Positions 1 through 9,934 of a stretch of DNA of 64,000 bases are shown one piece after another. This DNA comes from Bog-473 sp963828505 (GTDB taxonomy: Bacteria > Actinomycetota > Acidimicrobiia > Acidimicrobiales > RAAP-2). Both the position numbers and the translations under genes were made by a program. Numbering within the stretch: the stretch's first letter is position 1; every line of letters starts with the position of its first letter. The DNA lies in NCBI GenBank assembly GCA_963828505.1, contig CAWHFM010000015.1, forward strand, positions 1-64,000, in the 5' to 3' direction. Under the pieces are notes generated by a model. The model saw only the letters and a program-made list of their open reading frames with translations. It searched no databases and was not told the origin of the DNA.

Positions 1-754
1 CCGACGGCGATGACCACGTTGGCTCCCGCCGATTCGAACTTCTGGGCCATGACGGCGTACTCAGAATCCGTGGCGGCCTGGTCGGTGTCGGGCACGCTGT
101 TGACGGCGCGTTGGACCACGTCGACGTGGAGCTTTTTGAGCTCGGGTGCGATCAGGTCAACTTCGGGTGTATCGGACTCGTCTCCGACCAGGGCCACCCG
201 TTTGTGGGCGAAGACCCCTTCGTGGGCGAAGGCGGCCATCTCCTTGGGGATCAGGTCGTTGTCGGAGATGACGTTGTTGAACCAGGGGCGCCTTGGCCTG
301 CGCCGAGTGCGGCGTTGCTCAGCGTGGCGCCGATGAGGGGGGTGTCGTGGGTGTCGACGTAGCAGGCGGTGTCGGCGGGCTGGAAGAACCCGATGGCGGC
401 GAAGACCTTGTCGTCTTCGGTCAGCGCCGAGCAGGCGCTGGCCGCCGGGGCGGTCCCGATGGGGTCGATCGGCTCGAAGACGGGGACGATCTTGCGCCCG
501 TTGATCCCGCCCTGGGCGTTGATCTGGCGGATCAGCGCGCCGTAGGCCACCTGGTAGTTGCCCGGATCGATGTTGACCACGCTCTTGATGGCGGCGGCAT
601 CGAGGTAGGTGATCCCGAGCTTGATGCTCGTCGGGGTGACCCCGGGGTCCGACTGAGCAGGCGGGTGGCGCCCTCGGCCAGCGCCGGCGCCACCGGTGCT
701 CAGGCCGGTGATCGCCGCCAGAGCGGCGACGACCGAGAAAAACGCTCGGCGCAC
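1..754 (-). CDS. Branched-chain amino acid-type ABC transporter substrate-binding protein (partial, frameshifted)
   Basis: This is the N-terminal part of an extracellular solute-binding protein of the LivK/Peripla_BP_6 family, the receptor of an ABC importer. It begins with a short basic stretch and a hydrophobic signal sequence (VRRAFFSVVAALAAITGL). A mature domain follows with the family's early features: a GVTPTSIKLG strand and an INAQGGINGRKI segment. I chose the GTG near 754 because a GAAGGGAAA ribosome site lies just upstream; an in-frame ATG at 853 would add an unlikely hydrophilic leader. Near 285-295 the frame breaks. The protein resumes as PWFNNVISDND in another frame and stays open to the window edge, so one small indel splits the gene and its 3' end is missing. 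The substrate is unknown. Its permease and ATPase partners would lie outside the window or be the importer at 22-27 kb. Confidence 0.75.
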
Positions 755-1135
755 TTCGTGTTTCCCTTCCGTGGTACACCCTTCCATTCCGGCATACCAC
801 TGATCTCGTTGATCGTTTTGGTCGATGGTGATGCCGATCCCTGCTGTCACCATGTATCGAGCCGACCCTCCGGAGCAGGAACGTCAGGTTGAACGAAGAC
901 CGTTCGCCGTCCTCCGCGCCGCCGTCGGGATTGCGCTGGCAGAACCGTAGCCCCTCGACCCCCTCGCGGCCCCTCCCTTGTGTCCCACGGTAGCGCTGCC
1001 CACCCTCGCCTCCCGGCGTGCGACCGGATGGCACGCGGTCGCCGCCGAAAGCGAGAGAAACGCTACTTTCGCTACTTACTCGTGTCAACATAGTGCCGGC
1101 CCCGGTGATCGCCTTTCGGCTCGACTGGAGGAGAA
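755..1135. other. Intergenic region between divergent binding-protein and LacI genes
   Basis: I see no convincing gene in this stretch. It must hold the promoters of both divergent genes. The only clear element is the palindromic site at 1076-1088, described separately. It lies about 50 bases upstream of the first LacI helix-turn-helix codons. Confidence 0.5.
1076..1088. promoter_or_regulatory. Candidate LacI-family operator, site 1
   Basis: The sequence TTACTCGTGTCAA is a near-palindrome centred on CG, the usual design of LacI-family operators. Its reverse complement matches the second site at 2185-2197 (TTGACACGTGTAA) at 12 of 13 positions. On the minus strand it contains TTGACA-like bases, so a bound repressor would cover a -35 region. 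Its place just ahead of the LacI gene suggests autoregulation. Binding is inferred. Confidence 0.5.
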
Positions 1136-2155
1136 GTGGGCCCCCAAGCGTCGCCCGACCAGCCACGACGTGGCAGGCGTGCCGGGGAGTCTGCCGAGCG
1201 ACGGTGAGCTATGTCCTCAACGACGTCACCCGACAGCGGATCTCCCCGGAGGTTCGGCAACGGGTCTGGAAAGCCGTCGAGGACCTGCACTACACGCCCG
1301 ATCACAATGCCCGGATGCTGAAGACGAAGGAGAGCGACATCGTTCTCGTCGTCATGGTGGGTGCCACCCCAGGGCCGTTGCTGGCGCAGGTGATCGATCA
1401 CCTCACCCGCCGGGTGGCCGCGGCGGGCTATACCCCGCTTGATGGAATTCACGGGCACGCCGTCCCCGACGGCGTTCAGTCGCGCCTGCGAGCGCATCCA
1501 GCCGCTCGCCGTCGTCGCGCCCGGTGCGTTGCCTTCGGCGGAGAATCGTCAAGGCTCTGGAGTTGAACGGTGCCCGCTGCGTGCTGGCCGTCGGGAACGG
1601 TCCGGGAAAGTCGATCGCCCGGCTTCGGTACTCGCAGGAGCCTGTCGGGGAAGCCGCCGCGACCTACCTGTCCGAGCGGGGACGCGAGCGTGTGCTGGTC
1701 GTGTTGCCGGACGATCCACGACTGGCGGATATCGGCACCGAACGACTCGCCGGGGTCCGCCAGGTGTTCGACGGGCGGCGCCTCCGTGTGCTCAAGGTGC
1801 CGATGGACCTCGACACGGCACACGACCGGATCCTCGACGCTGTGCGAAAAACCCCGCTGTCGACGCCGTGTTCGCCTACAACGACGAGCTCGCGTTGATC
1901 GTGTTGCAGTTGCTCCGCGGCTGCGGGCATCAAAGTCCCGGGCGACATCGCGGTGATGGGCTGCGACAACCTCCTCTTTGCCGGGCTGACGCGGCCATCT
2001 CTGACCACGATGGACTTCGGCGACGTCGGGGGCCAGTTCGCCGACTACCTCCTCGCCATGCTCGAGGGCCGTCCGCGGCCGCCTCGGGACGATGGGCTTG
2101 CCGATTGTCATCTCTCGAGAATCGGCTTAGGACCGTGGGCGTCTCTGGCGTCGTG
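1136..2155 (+). pseudogene. LacI-family transcriptional regulator, broken by several frameshifts
   Basis: Fragments in all three frames line up in order as one LacI-family repressor. First comes the helix-turn-helix (RPTSHDVA, then RATVSYVLNDV and ISPEVRQRVWKAVEDLHYTPDHNAR). Then comes the sugar-binding-like core (VVMVGATPGPLLAQVIDHL, then RERVLVVLPDDPRL). Last comes the C-terminal stretch DAVFAYNDELALIVLQLL and DIAVMGCDNLLFAGLTRPSL, which carries the conserved FAYND and GCDN motifs. Frame changes are needed near 1180, 1440, 1545, 1860 and 1925. Every fragment is well conserved and no fragment carries an internal stop in its own frame. That pattern looks more like accumulated base-call errors than long decay, but a true pseudogene cannot be excluded. 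The effector is unknown. Matching operators at 1076 and 2185 suggest it controls itself and the esterase downstream. Confidence 0.7.
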
Positions 2156-2184
2156 ATGCCGGTTCGGTCCGGCCAGACGGACCG

Positions 2185-2197
2185 TTGACACGTGTAA
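2185..2197 (+). promoter_or_regulatory. Candidate LacI-family operator overlapping a -35 box, site 2
   Basis: TTGACACGTGTAA is palindromic around the central CG and contains a perfect -35 hexamer (TTGACA, 2185-2190). It lies between the LacI stop and the esterase start at 2304. It is the reverse-complement partner of the site at 1076-1088, with 12 of 13 bases matching. It is the likely operator-promoter of the esterase gene. Confidence 0.55.
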
Positions 2198-2303
2198 GCG
2201 ATGCTCTCACGTCACCCCCGCCGTAGCGCCAGAAGGGATACTGACCGAACCCGGGGGGTGAACGGGTACACCGGCAGGCGAATCGAACAACGTGGAGGGA
2301 GCG

Positions 2304-3769
2304 ATGGAAGCCATCGTCAACACCGAGCAGGGGAGGGTCCGCGGAACAGCCGAGAAGGGTGGCGTCGTTTCCTTGGGATCCCCTACGCCGCGCCCCCGGT
2401 CGGTGAAGGTCGGTTGCGCCGCCGCCGCGGCCGGAGCGCTGCGAGGGCATTCGTGATGCCCTGGCCTAGGAGCCACCGCGCTCCAACCCCAGCAGGAGTT
2501 CACGCTGATCCCAGAGCCCCTGGTCCCGGGTGAGAATTGCCTCAACCTCAACGTGTTCACACCGGACCCCGGCCACTCGGGTCTCCCCGTACTGGTGTGG
2601 ATACACGGAGGGGCTTCTTCGCCGGTTGCAACGCGAGCCCGTGGTACCGGGGGGAGCGTTTCGCCCGCGACGGAGTGGTGCTGGTGAGCATCGATTCCCG
2701 GCTCGGGCTCGAGGGTTTCCTTCCGGTCGAGGACGGTGGCGCCAACCGCGGCGTCCTCGACTGGCTGGCCGCACTGGAGTGGGTGCAGCACAACATCGCG
2801 GCCTTCGGCGGCAACCCCTCGAAGGTGACGGTCGCCGGGCAGTCCGCCGGAGGCATGGCCGCGGCGCTGCTCCTGTCCATGCCTCGCTCACGCGGCCTCC
2901 TGGGCCGCGCCATCAGCATGAGTGGACCGGTGGCGTTGGTGGGGACGGCCGAGCAGGCAGACAAGTTCACCCGGGCTGCGGCCGAAGACCTCGGCATCCG
3001 GCTCACACAACACGAACTCAGCGAGGTCCCCATTGAGCGCCTGCTCCAAACTCAAGCTCGCCTCGGCCCGATCGGCCCGGGAGCAATCCCCGACACTCAA
3101 ACGATCGTGAGAGCCGGGCGGGGAATGCTCCCGCTGGCCCCCTTTGTCGACGGGGACCTCGTGCCGTGCGAACCGATTGAGGCCGCACGCACCGGCATCG
3201 GAGCGTCGGGCGACTTGATGGCCGGCACCACGACCCAGGAGTTCGACATGGTGTTCGCCCTCTTGGGCGGTGGCATCGACGACGAAGCAGCCGACGGAGC
3301 CCTGCTGGAAACGGGGCTCTCTGCGGACGACGCCCAGGTCTACCGGGACTCGCTGCCGGGCTCCACTGCTGCGGACGTCATGGGGCAGATGCTGACCGAC
3401 CGGATGTTCCGCCTGCCCACCGAAGCATTGTGCGACCCGCGGCCGGGGGCCGAAGGCCGTACGTACCTCTACCAGTCGGCGTGGCGATCTTCGGGCATGG
3501 GCGGCGTGTTGGGTGCGGCGCATTGCGTCGATGTCCCCTTCGCCTTCGACAATCTGGACGCTCCGGGCGTGGAGATCGCCTTGGGGTCGGAACCTCCCCA
3601 GGGACTGGCGGACCAGATGCATCGGGCCTGGGTGGGCTTCGTCAGCGATGGCGATCCCGGCTGGCCCGCCTTCCAGCTCGACACACGGCCCGTCATGGTC
3701 TTCGACGACGAGAGCACGGTGATCGACGACCCCCTGCGCCTTCCACGCTCCCTGTGGGGCACCGCCTGA
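2304..3769 (+). pseudogene. Type B carboxylesterase, frameshifted in its N-terminal third
   Basis: This encodes an alpha/beta-hydrolase of the carboxylesterase/lipase type B family, which hydrolyses carboxylic esters. The ATG at 2304 follows a GGAGGGA ribosome site and opens with the family's usual MEAIVNTEQGRVRG. The family hallmarks FLGIPYAAPPVG, ENCLNLNVFTP and VLVWIHGG follow in changing frames, with shifts near 2370, 2430, 2470 and 2612. From about 2615 to the stop the frame is open. The nucleophile elbow GQSAGG is at about 2836, and GAAHCVDVPFAF, near 3511, supplies the histidine region. The oxyanion-hole HGG motif sits exactly at the last frameshift. The gene lies downstream of the LacI operator at 2185. 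If the frameshifts are real the enzyme is dead; the largest intact piece begins at 2537. Confidence 0.75.
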
Positions 3770-3802
3770 GCGGTCCACGGCCAGGCGCACGATGACCCGT
3801 TC

Positions 3803-6234
3803 CTACGATCCCTGCTGGTTGCCCTCTGGGACGTAGGCCCGGCCGCTCGCCGCGCAGCGAGCCGCAGGCCGGCAGCGTCGGCGTCGCGTCCACACCCTGG
3901 ACGACGTTCACCACGAGCGTGGAATCGGCCTGGCCCCCGAGGCCGACGGTCGCCTGTTGTCCGGCGTCGAGCGTGTCGAACGTCCACACCGGCCGGTCGC
4001 CCCCAGGCGGACACCACGACCCGCAGGGCCGTGCCAGGACGGAACGTGTGGACGACGGGATCGATCGGGATCTTCACCAGGGTGTAATGGTCCGCCGACA
4101 GGTTCCTCTCGTCGGGACCCAGATACGTGGGGTCGGTGAAGACACGGTCGAATCGGGGAGGTCGGCCTGGTCGTCCGAACGGAGGAAGCCCGAGGTGATG
4201 TACTCCTCCTGTCCCGCCTGTGGGCGGACCTCGGTGATGGTGGCCTGGAAGTCCTCCACCGGGACCGCCGCCTTGACCCACAGATCGAGGGTGGCCGGAC
4301 CGGCGATCGTGGTCGGAACCGTAAACGGCGCGGTCTGGAAGGCGATCCCGGCCGCGGCCGGGACGGGAGTCCCGTCCGAGTCGGGTTGGGCCGCCCACGG
4401 GTTCCCGCCGGGAGGCAGGCTGGTGGCGGGCCGAGCGGTCGGGTCCAGGGTGAAGGTTGCGCTGCCCTTGACTGCCGGCTTCTGCGAGGCCATGGCGCCG
4501 TCCGCTCCGAAGTGCAGCTTGGTGACGGTGCCCTGGGGTGGCCAGTTGGAGAAGTCGGCTGAGTACGTCGACTCGATGCCCCCCGGACCCACGGCGCCGG
4601 CCCCGCTGTCGAAGAGGACCCGGACGAGCGGGGTCTGGGCTTCGAAGTGGTCACGGGCCGCGGTCACGTTCGGCGCGTTGGTGAACCGGGTCGGCGGCAG
4701 CGGCGCCACCTCGGACGACGGGACGCTCGACGCTGATCCGGCGAACTCGTCAGCGCGATGGCGTCGATTCCGCCCGGCTGGGTCGGGACACGGCCGGCCA
4801 CGAAGATGTCGAGGAACTCGAGCCACCGGCTGATGGTCTGCGGATCGGTCGAATCGATGTGGCCGCCGTTGACCATGTTGGCGAAGACGGGGGTCCGCTT
4901 CGGGATCGCATCGATCAGCGGGGGCCACTGCGGTCCCGTCTGCTCGTCCTGGAGCACGCCGGAGAGGAACACGGGCACGATCACGTGCTGCGCCCAGTGG
5001 ACCATGGAACGCCGGTCGAACAGCGATGGGTCCCGCCCCGGTCCCGTGCCGGGGGCGACCAGCTGCGGGCCGACGATCCCGTCCAGGTCCTCCGACTGAC
5101 CGTGCAGCGCCTGGTTGGCGAGGCAGGTCGACTTCCCATTGCCAGCGGACATCTCGGCATCGATCTCGTAGTACGTCCACGGCTGCCCCACGTTCGCAAT
5201 CGGGGTGGAAGAGCTCTGCACCACCTTGCCGTCGCTGTACGTCGCCGCGGGCTTGGCGTCGTCGATCCGGGCGCTGACCCAGCTGGCGGCAAAGCCGTTG
5301 TTGTAGATGCCGCCCGGGTACCCGGTGGAGAAGAGGTCGTCGGTGGGGCTCAGGGGGGCGATCGCGGCCAACGCCGGCGGGTCGGTGCCGGCGGAGGGGA
5401 ACTGCGACAGTCCCGAGTAGCTGATGCCCACCATGCCAACCCGGTGATCGGCCACCCAGGACTGGTGGGCCACGATCTCAATCGCGTCGTAGGCGTCGTA
5501 GTCGGAGGGGTAGCCGAAGAGGTCGAACGCGCCGCCCGAGCAACCGGTGCCGCGCATCTGGAGGCTGACGGTGGCGAACCCCGAAAGCCGGGCGAGCACG
5601 GCTCCGACGTAGGTCGCGCTGTCCGGGAGCAGGTTCGGGTCGCCACAATTCGTGCAGGGCACGCCGAGCGCGCTGGCGATCACGTACGGGATGGGATCTG
5701 TCGGCCCGGCGACGTTGTAGCCCGAGTACTCAATCACCGTCGGGCACGGGCTCGTCGCCGAGCAGGTCACGCCGTAGGGGTACCGCACCGTGGCGGCAAG
5801 CTTGATGCCGTCACGCATGGTGATGTAGTTGAGACCCTGGTGCAAGGGCTGTCTGGCGTAGAGGGCCGAACCGGTGGAGGGATTGACGTAGGGAGCCAGG
5901 ACGGTGAAGTCCCGTGTCTGCCGGTGTGTGGTGTCGTCCCGCCACAGTACCCCGCTCCCGGTGACAGGTCGCGGACGATCAGCGCGCCGAGCGGGTCGGC
6001 GGTGCCGGGATTGGCGGAGTTCGAGACGACTGCGTCGTAATGCAGGAGGGTGATGCGGTCGCCGGGGCTGGCCCCGGTCAGCCACGCTTCATCGACGGAG
6101 CCGCCGGAGTGGAGCGACCGCGCCCCTACCGTGCCCGTGGTGGTGGCGGCGACATTGCCCGGCATCAACGCGGTCAGCCCGAGGCACAGCGCCGCGCATG
6201 CGAGGAGCACCGCTCCCGATCTCGACGTACGCAT
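3803..6234 (-). pseudogene. Secreted CocE/NonD-family alpha/beta-hydrolase (X-Pro dipeptidyl-peptidase-like), frameshifted
   Basis: The ATG at 6234 opens a Sec-type signal peptide (MRTSRSGAVLLACAALCLGL, then an AAT cleavage region). The body reads as a large serine hydrolase of the X-Pro dipeptidyl-peptidase S15/CocE class. The nucleophile is in GISYSGLSQF, the acid region is VFLSGVLQDEQTG and the histidine region is VNGGHIDS. A C-terminal jelly-roll domain follows (DLWVKAAVPVEDFQATITEV, HYTLVKIPIDPVVHTFRPG). The parts lie in different frames, with breaks near 5968, 4750, 4160, 4005 and 3830. I placed the stop at 3803 because that frame gives a plausible tail ending in VPEGNQQGS. The substrate is unknown; the family includes peptidases, cocaine esterase and glutaryl acylases. 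A second, intact member of the family is at 13504-15249. Confidence 0.65.
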
Positions 6235-6276
6235 CGACCCCTCCCCTGAGCGACCCGTTTCTACCAGACGCTTCCG

Positions 6277-7036
6277 TCAGCCGGACAGCTTGCGCCAAAT
6301 GGCGTCGGGGAGGAGGCCGAGCGGACCGAATACGGCACGCAACACGCCGGGGGACCAGATCACCCGCTGTCCCCGCTCGAGCCCACGGACCGCATCCTCG
6401 GCGACCCGGTCGGGGCCGACGGCGAAGGGCGCGGCGGGGCGCCCCTCCGTCATCTTGGTGTGCACGAAACCGGGCCGCACCGACGTGCACCGAGACTCCG
6501 GTCCCCGCACGGCCTCGCCCAGGCCCTGGGCGAACCCGTCGAGGCCGGCCTTCGCCGCGCCGTAGACGAAGTTGGAGCGCCGGACGCGGTAGCCCACGAC
6601 AGAGGAAAGCACCAGGATGCGCCCGTGCCCCTGTCCCCGGAGCAACCGGGCCGCCGCGGCCATGGCGGCCGCCGGCCACGTGGCGTTCACCGTGAGCATC
6701 CGGGTGACCGCGCCGCGTCGACCTCGTCGTCGGCCTGGTGGCCGAGCTCGCCGACGGCGACGACGAGGAGGTCGACCTCCATCCCGGCCTCCGCGAAAAG
6801 CGCGTGACGGTCTCGTCGGCATCGCCCGGGTCCGTCGCGTCGAAGGTGACCGTCGCCATGCGCTCGACCGAGGCCGGCAGCCCGGCGCCGGCCCGCGCCA
6901 GCCGCGCCGGGTCGCGCCCGGCCAGGACCACCGTGCGGCACCGCGCCGCGGCGAGGCGGCGAACCAGCTCGAGCGCGATGTCCGATGTGCCTCCGAGCAC
7001 CACGACAGACTGCGGATGGCCGAAGGCGTCGTTCAC
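6277..7036 (-). CDS. dprE2: Decaprenylphosphoryl-2-keto-erythropentose reductase DprE2 (frameshifted)
   Basis: This is a short-chain dehydrogenase that overlaps the end of dprE1 (GTGA overlap, start GTG at 7036), the usual partnership of the two-step epimerase. DprE1 oxidises decaprenylphosphoryl-ribose at C2 and DprE2 reduces the ketone with NADH to give decaprenylphosphoryl-arabinose. The N-terminal Rossmann start reads SVVVLGGTSDIALELVRRL. The catalytic Ser and Tyr-x-x-x-Lys are in ILVLSSVVGYRVRRSNFVYG followed by AAKAG. Two frame changes (near 6810 and 6715) are needed to join all parts, one piece from each frame. The total length, about 253 residues, is right for DprE2. The sequence alone identifies it as an SDR; the specific name rests on the dprE1 context. 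Confidence 0.75.
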
Positions 7037-8406
7037 GACGAGATCCCTAGTCGACGCGAGAGGTCGGACGCCAGGATGCCCTCCGGGTCGACTCGCCGGC
7101 TGACGGTGGCCAGCTGGTGCAGCCGCGGGTACATCGCCGGGAGCAGCTCGGGACGCAACCGCGCATCCTTGGCCAGGTAGACGCACCCACCGGCGTCGGC
7201 CACGAGCTGGTCGAGGTCGTCGAGGAGCGCCGGCAGCCGCGGCGGACCGAGCGGGAAGTCGAGGGCCAAAGTCCACCCGTGCCGAGCGAAAGAGAGCGGG
7301 CCGGGCGTTCCCGGGCCGAACCTCTTCAGCACGGCGAGCAGCGAGGGCATGCCCGACGACGCGATCGCGGCCACCGCGTCCTCGACCACGTCACCCCGGT
7401 CGGGCGGCACGACGAACTGGTACTGCACGAAGCCATCAGGTCCGTATAGGAGGTTCCAGCCCGACAACGCGTCCAGCGGGTGGAAGAAGCCGGTCAGTGT
7501 CCGGAGCGATCCCTCCGACGGCCGGGACGCCCGGAACCAGGCCTCGTTGAGAGCCCGGGCCGACGCCCGGTTGGCCAGCCGGAACGGAGCGGGCGCCGGG
7601 ATGCGCAGCGCGGGGTCCCGTGGCGCCACCCGGCAGCGGGTCGGGTCCCGGCGGGGAACGGCCGCCAGCGGCGCATGGTCCGCCTGGGTCAGGACCGCCC
7701 GGCGCCGCGCTCCGAGGCAGTCGAGCCACGCCACGCTGTAGCGGTACTCGTGGTCGGTTTCCTCCATGGCCGCCATGAGGTCCCCGAGCCGGGAGAACCT
7801 CCGGGTGGCGACCCACATCCACGACGTCTCCACCGGGATCAGGCGCAGGGTGGCGCGCGCCACCACCCCCGTCAAACCCATGGCGCCCGCGGTGGCCCAG
7901 AACAGCTCGGAGTCGGTGTCCGGGGCAACGTTCACGACGCCGGTGGGGGTGACCAGCGTCATCTCCACGACGTGCCGGACGAAGCTCCCGTCTCGGTGGT
8001 GGTTCTTCCCGTGCACGTCTGCCGCGATGGCGCCGCCCACCGAGACGTAGCGCGTTCCAGGGGTTACGCCCACGAACCATCCGGCGGGGATGATCCGCTT
8101 CATCACCTCGTGCAGGCTGGCCCCACCCTCCACCTCGATCGTCCCCGTCGCCTCGTCGACCTCGCCGATGCGCGAGAACCCCGTCATGTCGAGCGTCAGG
8201 CCGCCGCTGCACTGCGCCGCGTCCCCGTAGCTTCGCCCCATCCCGCGCGCGACGGCGCGCCGGGCGCCGGCCAGCGCGCGGGCGACGTCCTCCACGCACG
8301 TCGGCCTCGTCACGGCGCCGACGGTTCGTGCCGTGCGTCCCCACCCGGCAAGCGGCAGGTCGAAGTCCGGCTGTAAGTCGGGCGCCGCCTCGACGGCCGC
8401 GGTCAC
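7033..8406 (-). CDS. dprE1: Decaprenylphosphoryl-beta-D-ribose 2-oxidase DprE1
   Basis: This 457-residue flavoprotein belongs to the FAD-linked oxidase (VAO) fold. The FAD-binding half carries RGMGRSYGDAAQ, VEGGASLHEVMKRIIPAGWF, VTPGTRYVSVGGAIAADVHG and KNHHRDGSFVRHV, all typical of DprE1. The C-terminal half has VQYQFVVP, LAVLKRFG with the active-site-region lysine, and GWTLALDFPLGPP. In mycobacteria the enzyme oxidises decaprenylphosphoryl-ribose in the cell envelope as the first half of arabinose donor synthesis, and it is the target of benzothiazinones. The start GTG at 8406 overlaps the stop of the preceding gene (GTGA), and the stop overlaps dprE2 in the same way, so the three genes are translationally coupled. 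The frame is intact. The pathway role in this organism is inferred from the pairing with dprE2. Confidence 0.88.
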   Translation of the reverse strand: MTAAVEAAPDLQPDFDLPLAGWGRTARTVGAVTRPTCVEDVARALAGARRAVARGMGRSYGDAAQCSGGLTLDMTGFSRIGEVDEATGTIEVEGGASLHEVMKRIIPAGWFVGVTPGTRYVSVGGAIAADVHGKNHHRDGSFVRHVVEMTLVTPTGVVNVAPDTDSELFWATAGAMGLTGVVARATLRLIPVETSWMWVATRRFSRLGDLMAAMEETDHEYRYSVAWLDCLGARRRAVLTQADHAPLAAVPRRDPTRCRVAPRDPALRIPAPAPFRLANRASARALNEAWFRASRPSEGSLRTLTGFFHPLDALSGWNLLYGPDGFVQYQFVVPPDRGDVVEDAVAAIASSGMPSLLAVLKRFGPGTPGPLSFARHGWTLALDFPLGPPRLPALLDDLDQLVADAGGCVYLAKDARLRPELLPAMYPRLHQLATVSRRVDPEGILASDLSRRLGISS

Positions 8407-9662
8407 TGGGCCGAGCCGGGCGCGACCGTGGAGCGTGCGGACATGGTGATGAAGTCTCGCGCCCACCAGGGCTCGAAGTAGCGCCCGGGAGTCCCGGTCA
8501 TGCCGGACAGCAGCTCCGTGCCGTTGGCCGCCGACGCCGCCCCGGTCGTGGTGGACGGCTTGTAGGTGCTGAAGTTCACCCAGTCCGTGTTGATGTCGAG
8601 CTCCATGGCGCGGACCGCGCCTGCCCGGACCAGGATCGTCGCCAGGTCGGCGATGTCGAGGCCCGGACCGCCCACGTAGACCAGCGCACCGTTGGCGGTG
8701 ACCCCGAGCCCCGAGCGCCACACGTAGTCGGCGCCGCCGAGCGTGGCGCCCCACTGGGTCGGGTCGGCGGTGTAGGCCGCGGGAACCACCTGACCGCCGT
8801 CGACCAACAGGTCGAGGTTCTGGCGGACCGACACCACGTCGGGCCCCATCGACACGTCGCGTCCCCATTGACCCACGGTGGAGTTCCCGTTCTGGTACAC
8901 CACGAATGACGCCGCGCCCGTACGCAGCGGGGCGACGGTCTTGCCGTCGGTGTAGTAGCCACCTTCGGCGTCGCCTATCAGGAAGCCTGCGTTGAAGGCG
9001 GCCACCAGCGAGGTGGCGTCGGATGGCGAGACCGGGGCTGTGTGGCTGTACGGTCCGCCGCCGGGGATCTGGCTGCCCGAGTACAGGGTCGACTCGAGCA
9101 GTGTGGTGTCCATCCAGGCGACGCCGACGACGTAGCTCGTATGGATGGCGCTCGGCCGGAGCATGGACTCGTAGACCGCCGGCACACCCTCGACGAGACG
9201 GCCCGCGGGGGACCACTGGCCCTCGCCCGCCACCGGCGGGCTGGCCAACGGCACGATTGGCGCCGGCGCAGGCAGGTGTTGCACCGTGACTGCCGCCGGG
9301 AGTGTCGTGACCGACTTCGGGGTGCGGATGGCGCCCGGTGCCAGCGACCCGCCGACCTTGGGTGGGTGGTGGGAGTACCACTCGTTCTCCGCCCACACCA
9401 CCAACGAAGAGCCGCCGTGCTCGCGCATCCACTCCGCGGCCCGGGCGCCGAACGAGCTGCCCAAGGCCGGGTTCGTCAGCGCGCTGCCCAGGGAGAACGC
9501 CACCCACCCGAACAGTACGGCGAACACCATCAGCACGGCCAGGACGCGCCGGCGGCGTCGGTGCACGCGCGCCTTCGACCAGCGGGGCTTGCGGACTACG
9601 GGGGGTCGCTGCCCCGGGCGGGGCTCCTCGCGCTCGAGCTGGTCGACCGGCGGGCTCACCAC
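8403..9662 (-). CDS. Membrane-anchored phosphodiester glycosidase-like (DUF2233/NAGPA) protein
   Basis: This 419-residue protein has a basic cytosolic N-terminus rich in Arg and Pro (residues 1-40). One membrane anchor follows (VLAVLMVFAVLFGWVAFSLG, about 40-60), then an extracytoplasmic domain. The domain matches the DUF2233 / N-acetylglucosamine-1-phosphodiester alpha-N-acetylglucosaminidase family: VAAFNAGFLIGDAEGGYYTDG, then DVVSVRQNLDLLVDGGQVVP, then a late AMELDINTDWVNF motif with the acidic residues seen in the family. Members remove sugars from phosphodiesters in cell-surface polymers, including teichoic-type glycans. Its position ahead of dprE1-dprE2, with overlapping stop and start codons, points to a cell-envelope role. 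The start GTG at 9662 overlaps the 92-residue protein upstream. Confidence 0.7.
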   Translation of the reverse strand: MVSPPVDQLEREEPRPGQRPPVVRKPRWSKARVHRRRRRVLAVLMVFAVLFGWVAFSLGSALTNPALGSSFGARAAEWMREHGGSSLVVWAENEWYSHHPPKVGGSLAPGAIRTPKSVTTLPAAVTVQHLPAPAPIVPLASPPVAGEGQWSPAGRLVEGVPAVYESMLRPSAIHTSYVVGVAWMDTTLLESTLYSGSQIPGGGPYSHTAPVSPSDATSLVAAFNAGFLIGDAEGGYYTDGKTVAPLRTGAASFVVYQNGNSTVGQWGRDVSMGPDVVSVRQNLDLLVDGGQVVPAAYTADPTQWGATLGGADYVWRSGLGVTANGALVYVGGPGLDIADLATILVRAGAVRAMELDINTDWVNFSTYKPSTTTGAASAANGTELLSGMTGTPGRYFEPWWARDFITMSARSTVAPGSAQ

Positions 9663-9934
9663 GTCCGCTCCATCAGGTTCGGCGCGCGCCGCATCGGCGC
9701 AGAGGGCATTTCAGTGCCCTCGAGGGGGTAGCGCCACCGGTGCAACTCCATGCACCGGGGCAGCATCTCGGCACACACGCCTCGCCCCTTGTACGCGATC
9801 GGATCCACGACTAGGTCCAGGCTCCAGTGGCTCATGCCCTGCTTACCCTCCGCCTCCCGGTCGGTGGGCAACCCCAGAGTCCACCGACCTGGGGCAGGGC
9901 TTTCCTCGTCGATCCAACGGTACCTCGTCGGCAA
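9656..9934 (-). CDS. Small protein of unknown function, first gene of the dprE operon
   Basis: This 92-codon frame starts at ATG 9934 and overlaps the next gene's GTG by seven bases, so it is probably translated and coupled. The sequence is rich in Trp, Arg and Pro, with two Cys (CAEMLPRCMELHRW). It has no signal peptide and no membrane segment. An internal ATG at about 9832 would give a shorter 58-residue product starting MSHWSLDLVVDP. I do not recognise the family. It may be a small accessory protein or the 3' remnant of a larger gene. Confidence 0.4.
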   Translation of the reverse strand: MPTRYRWIDEESPAPGRWTLGLPTDREAEGKQGMSHWSLDLVVDPIAYKGRGVCAEMLPRCMELHRWRYPLEGTEMPSAPMRRAPNLMERTW

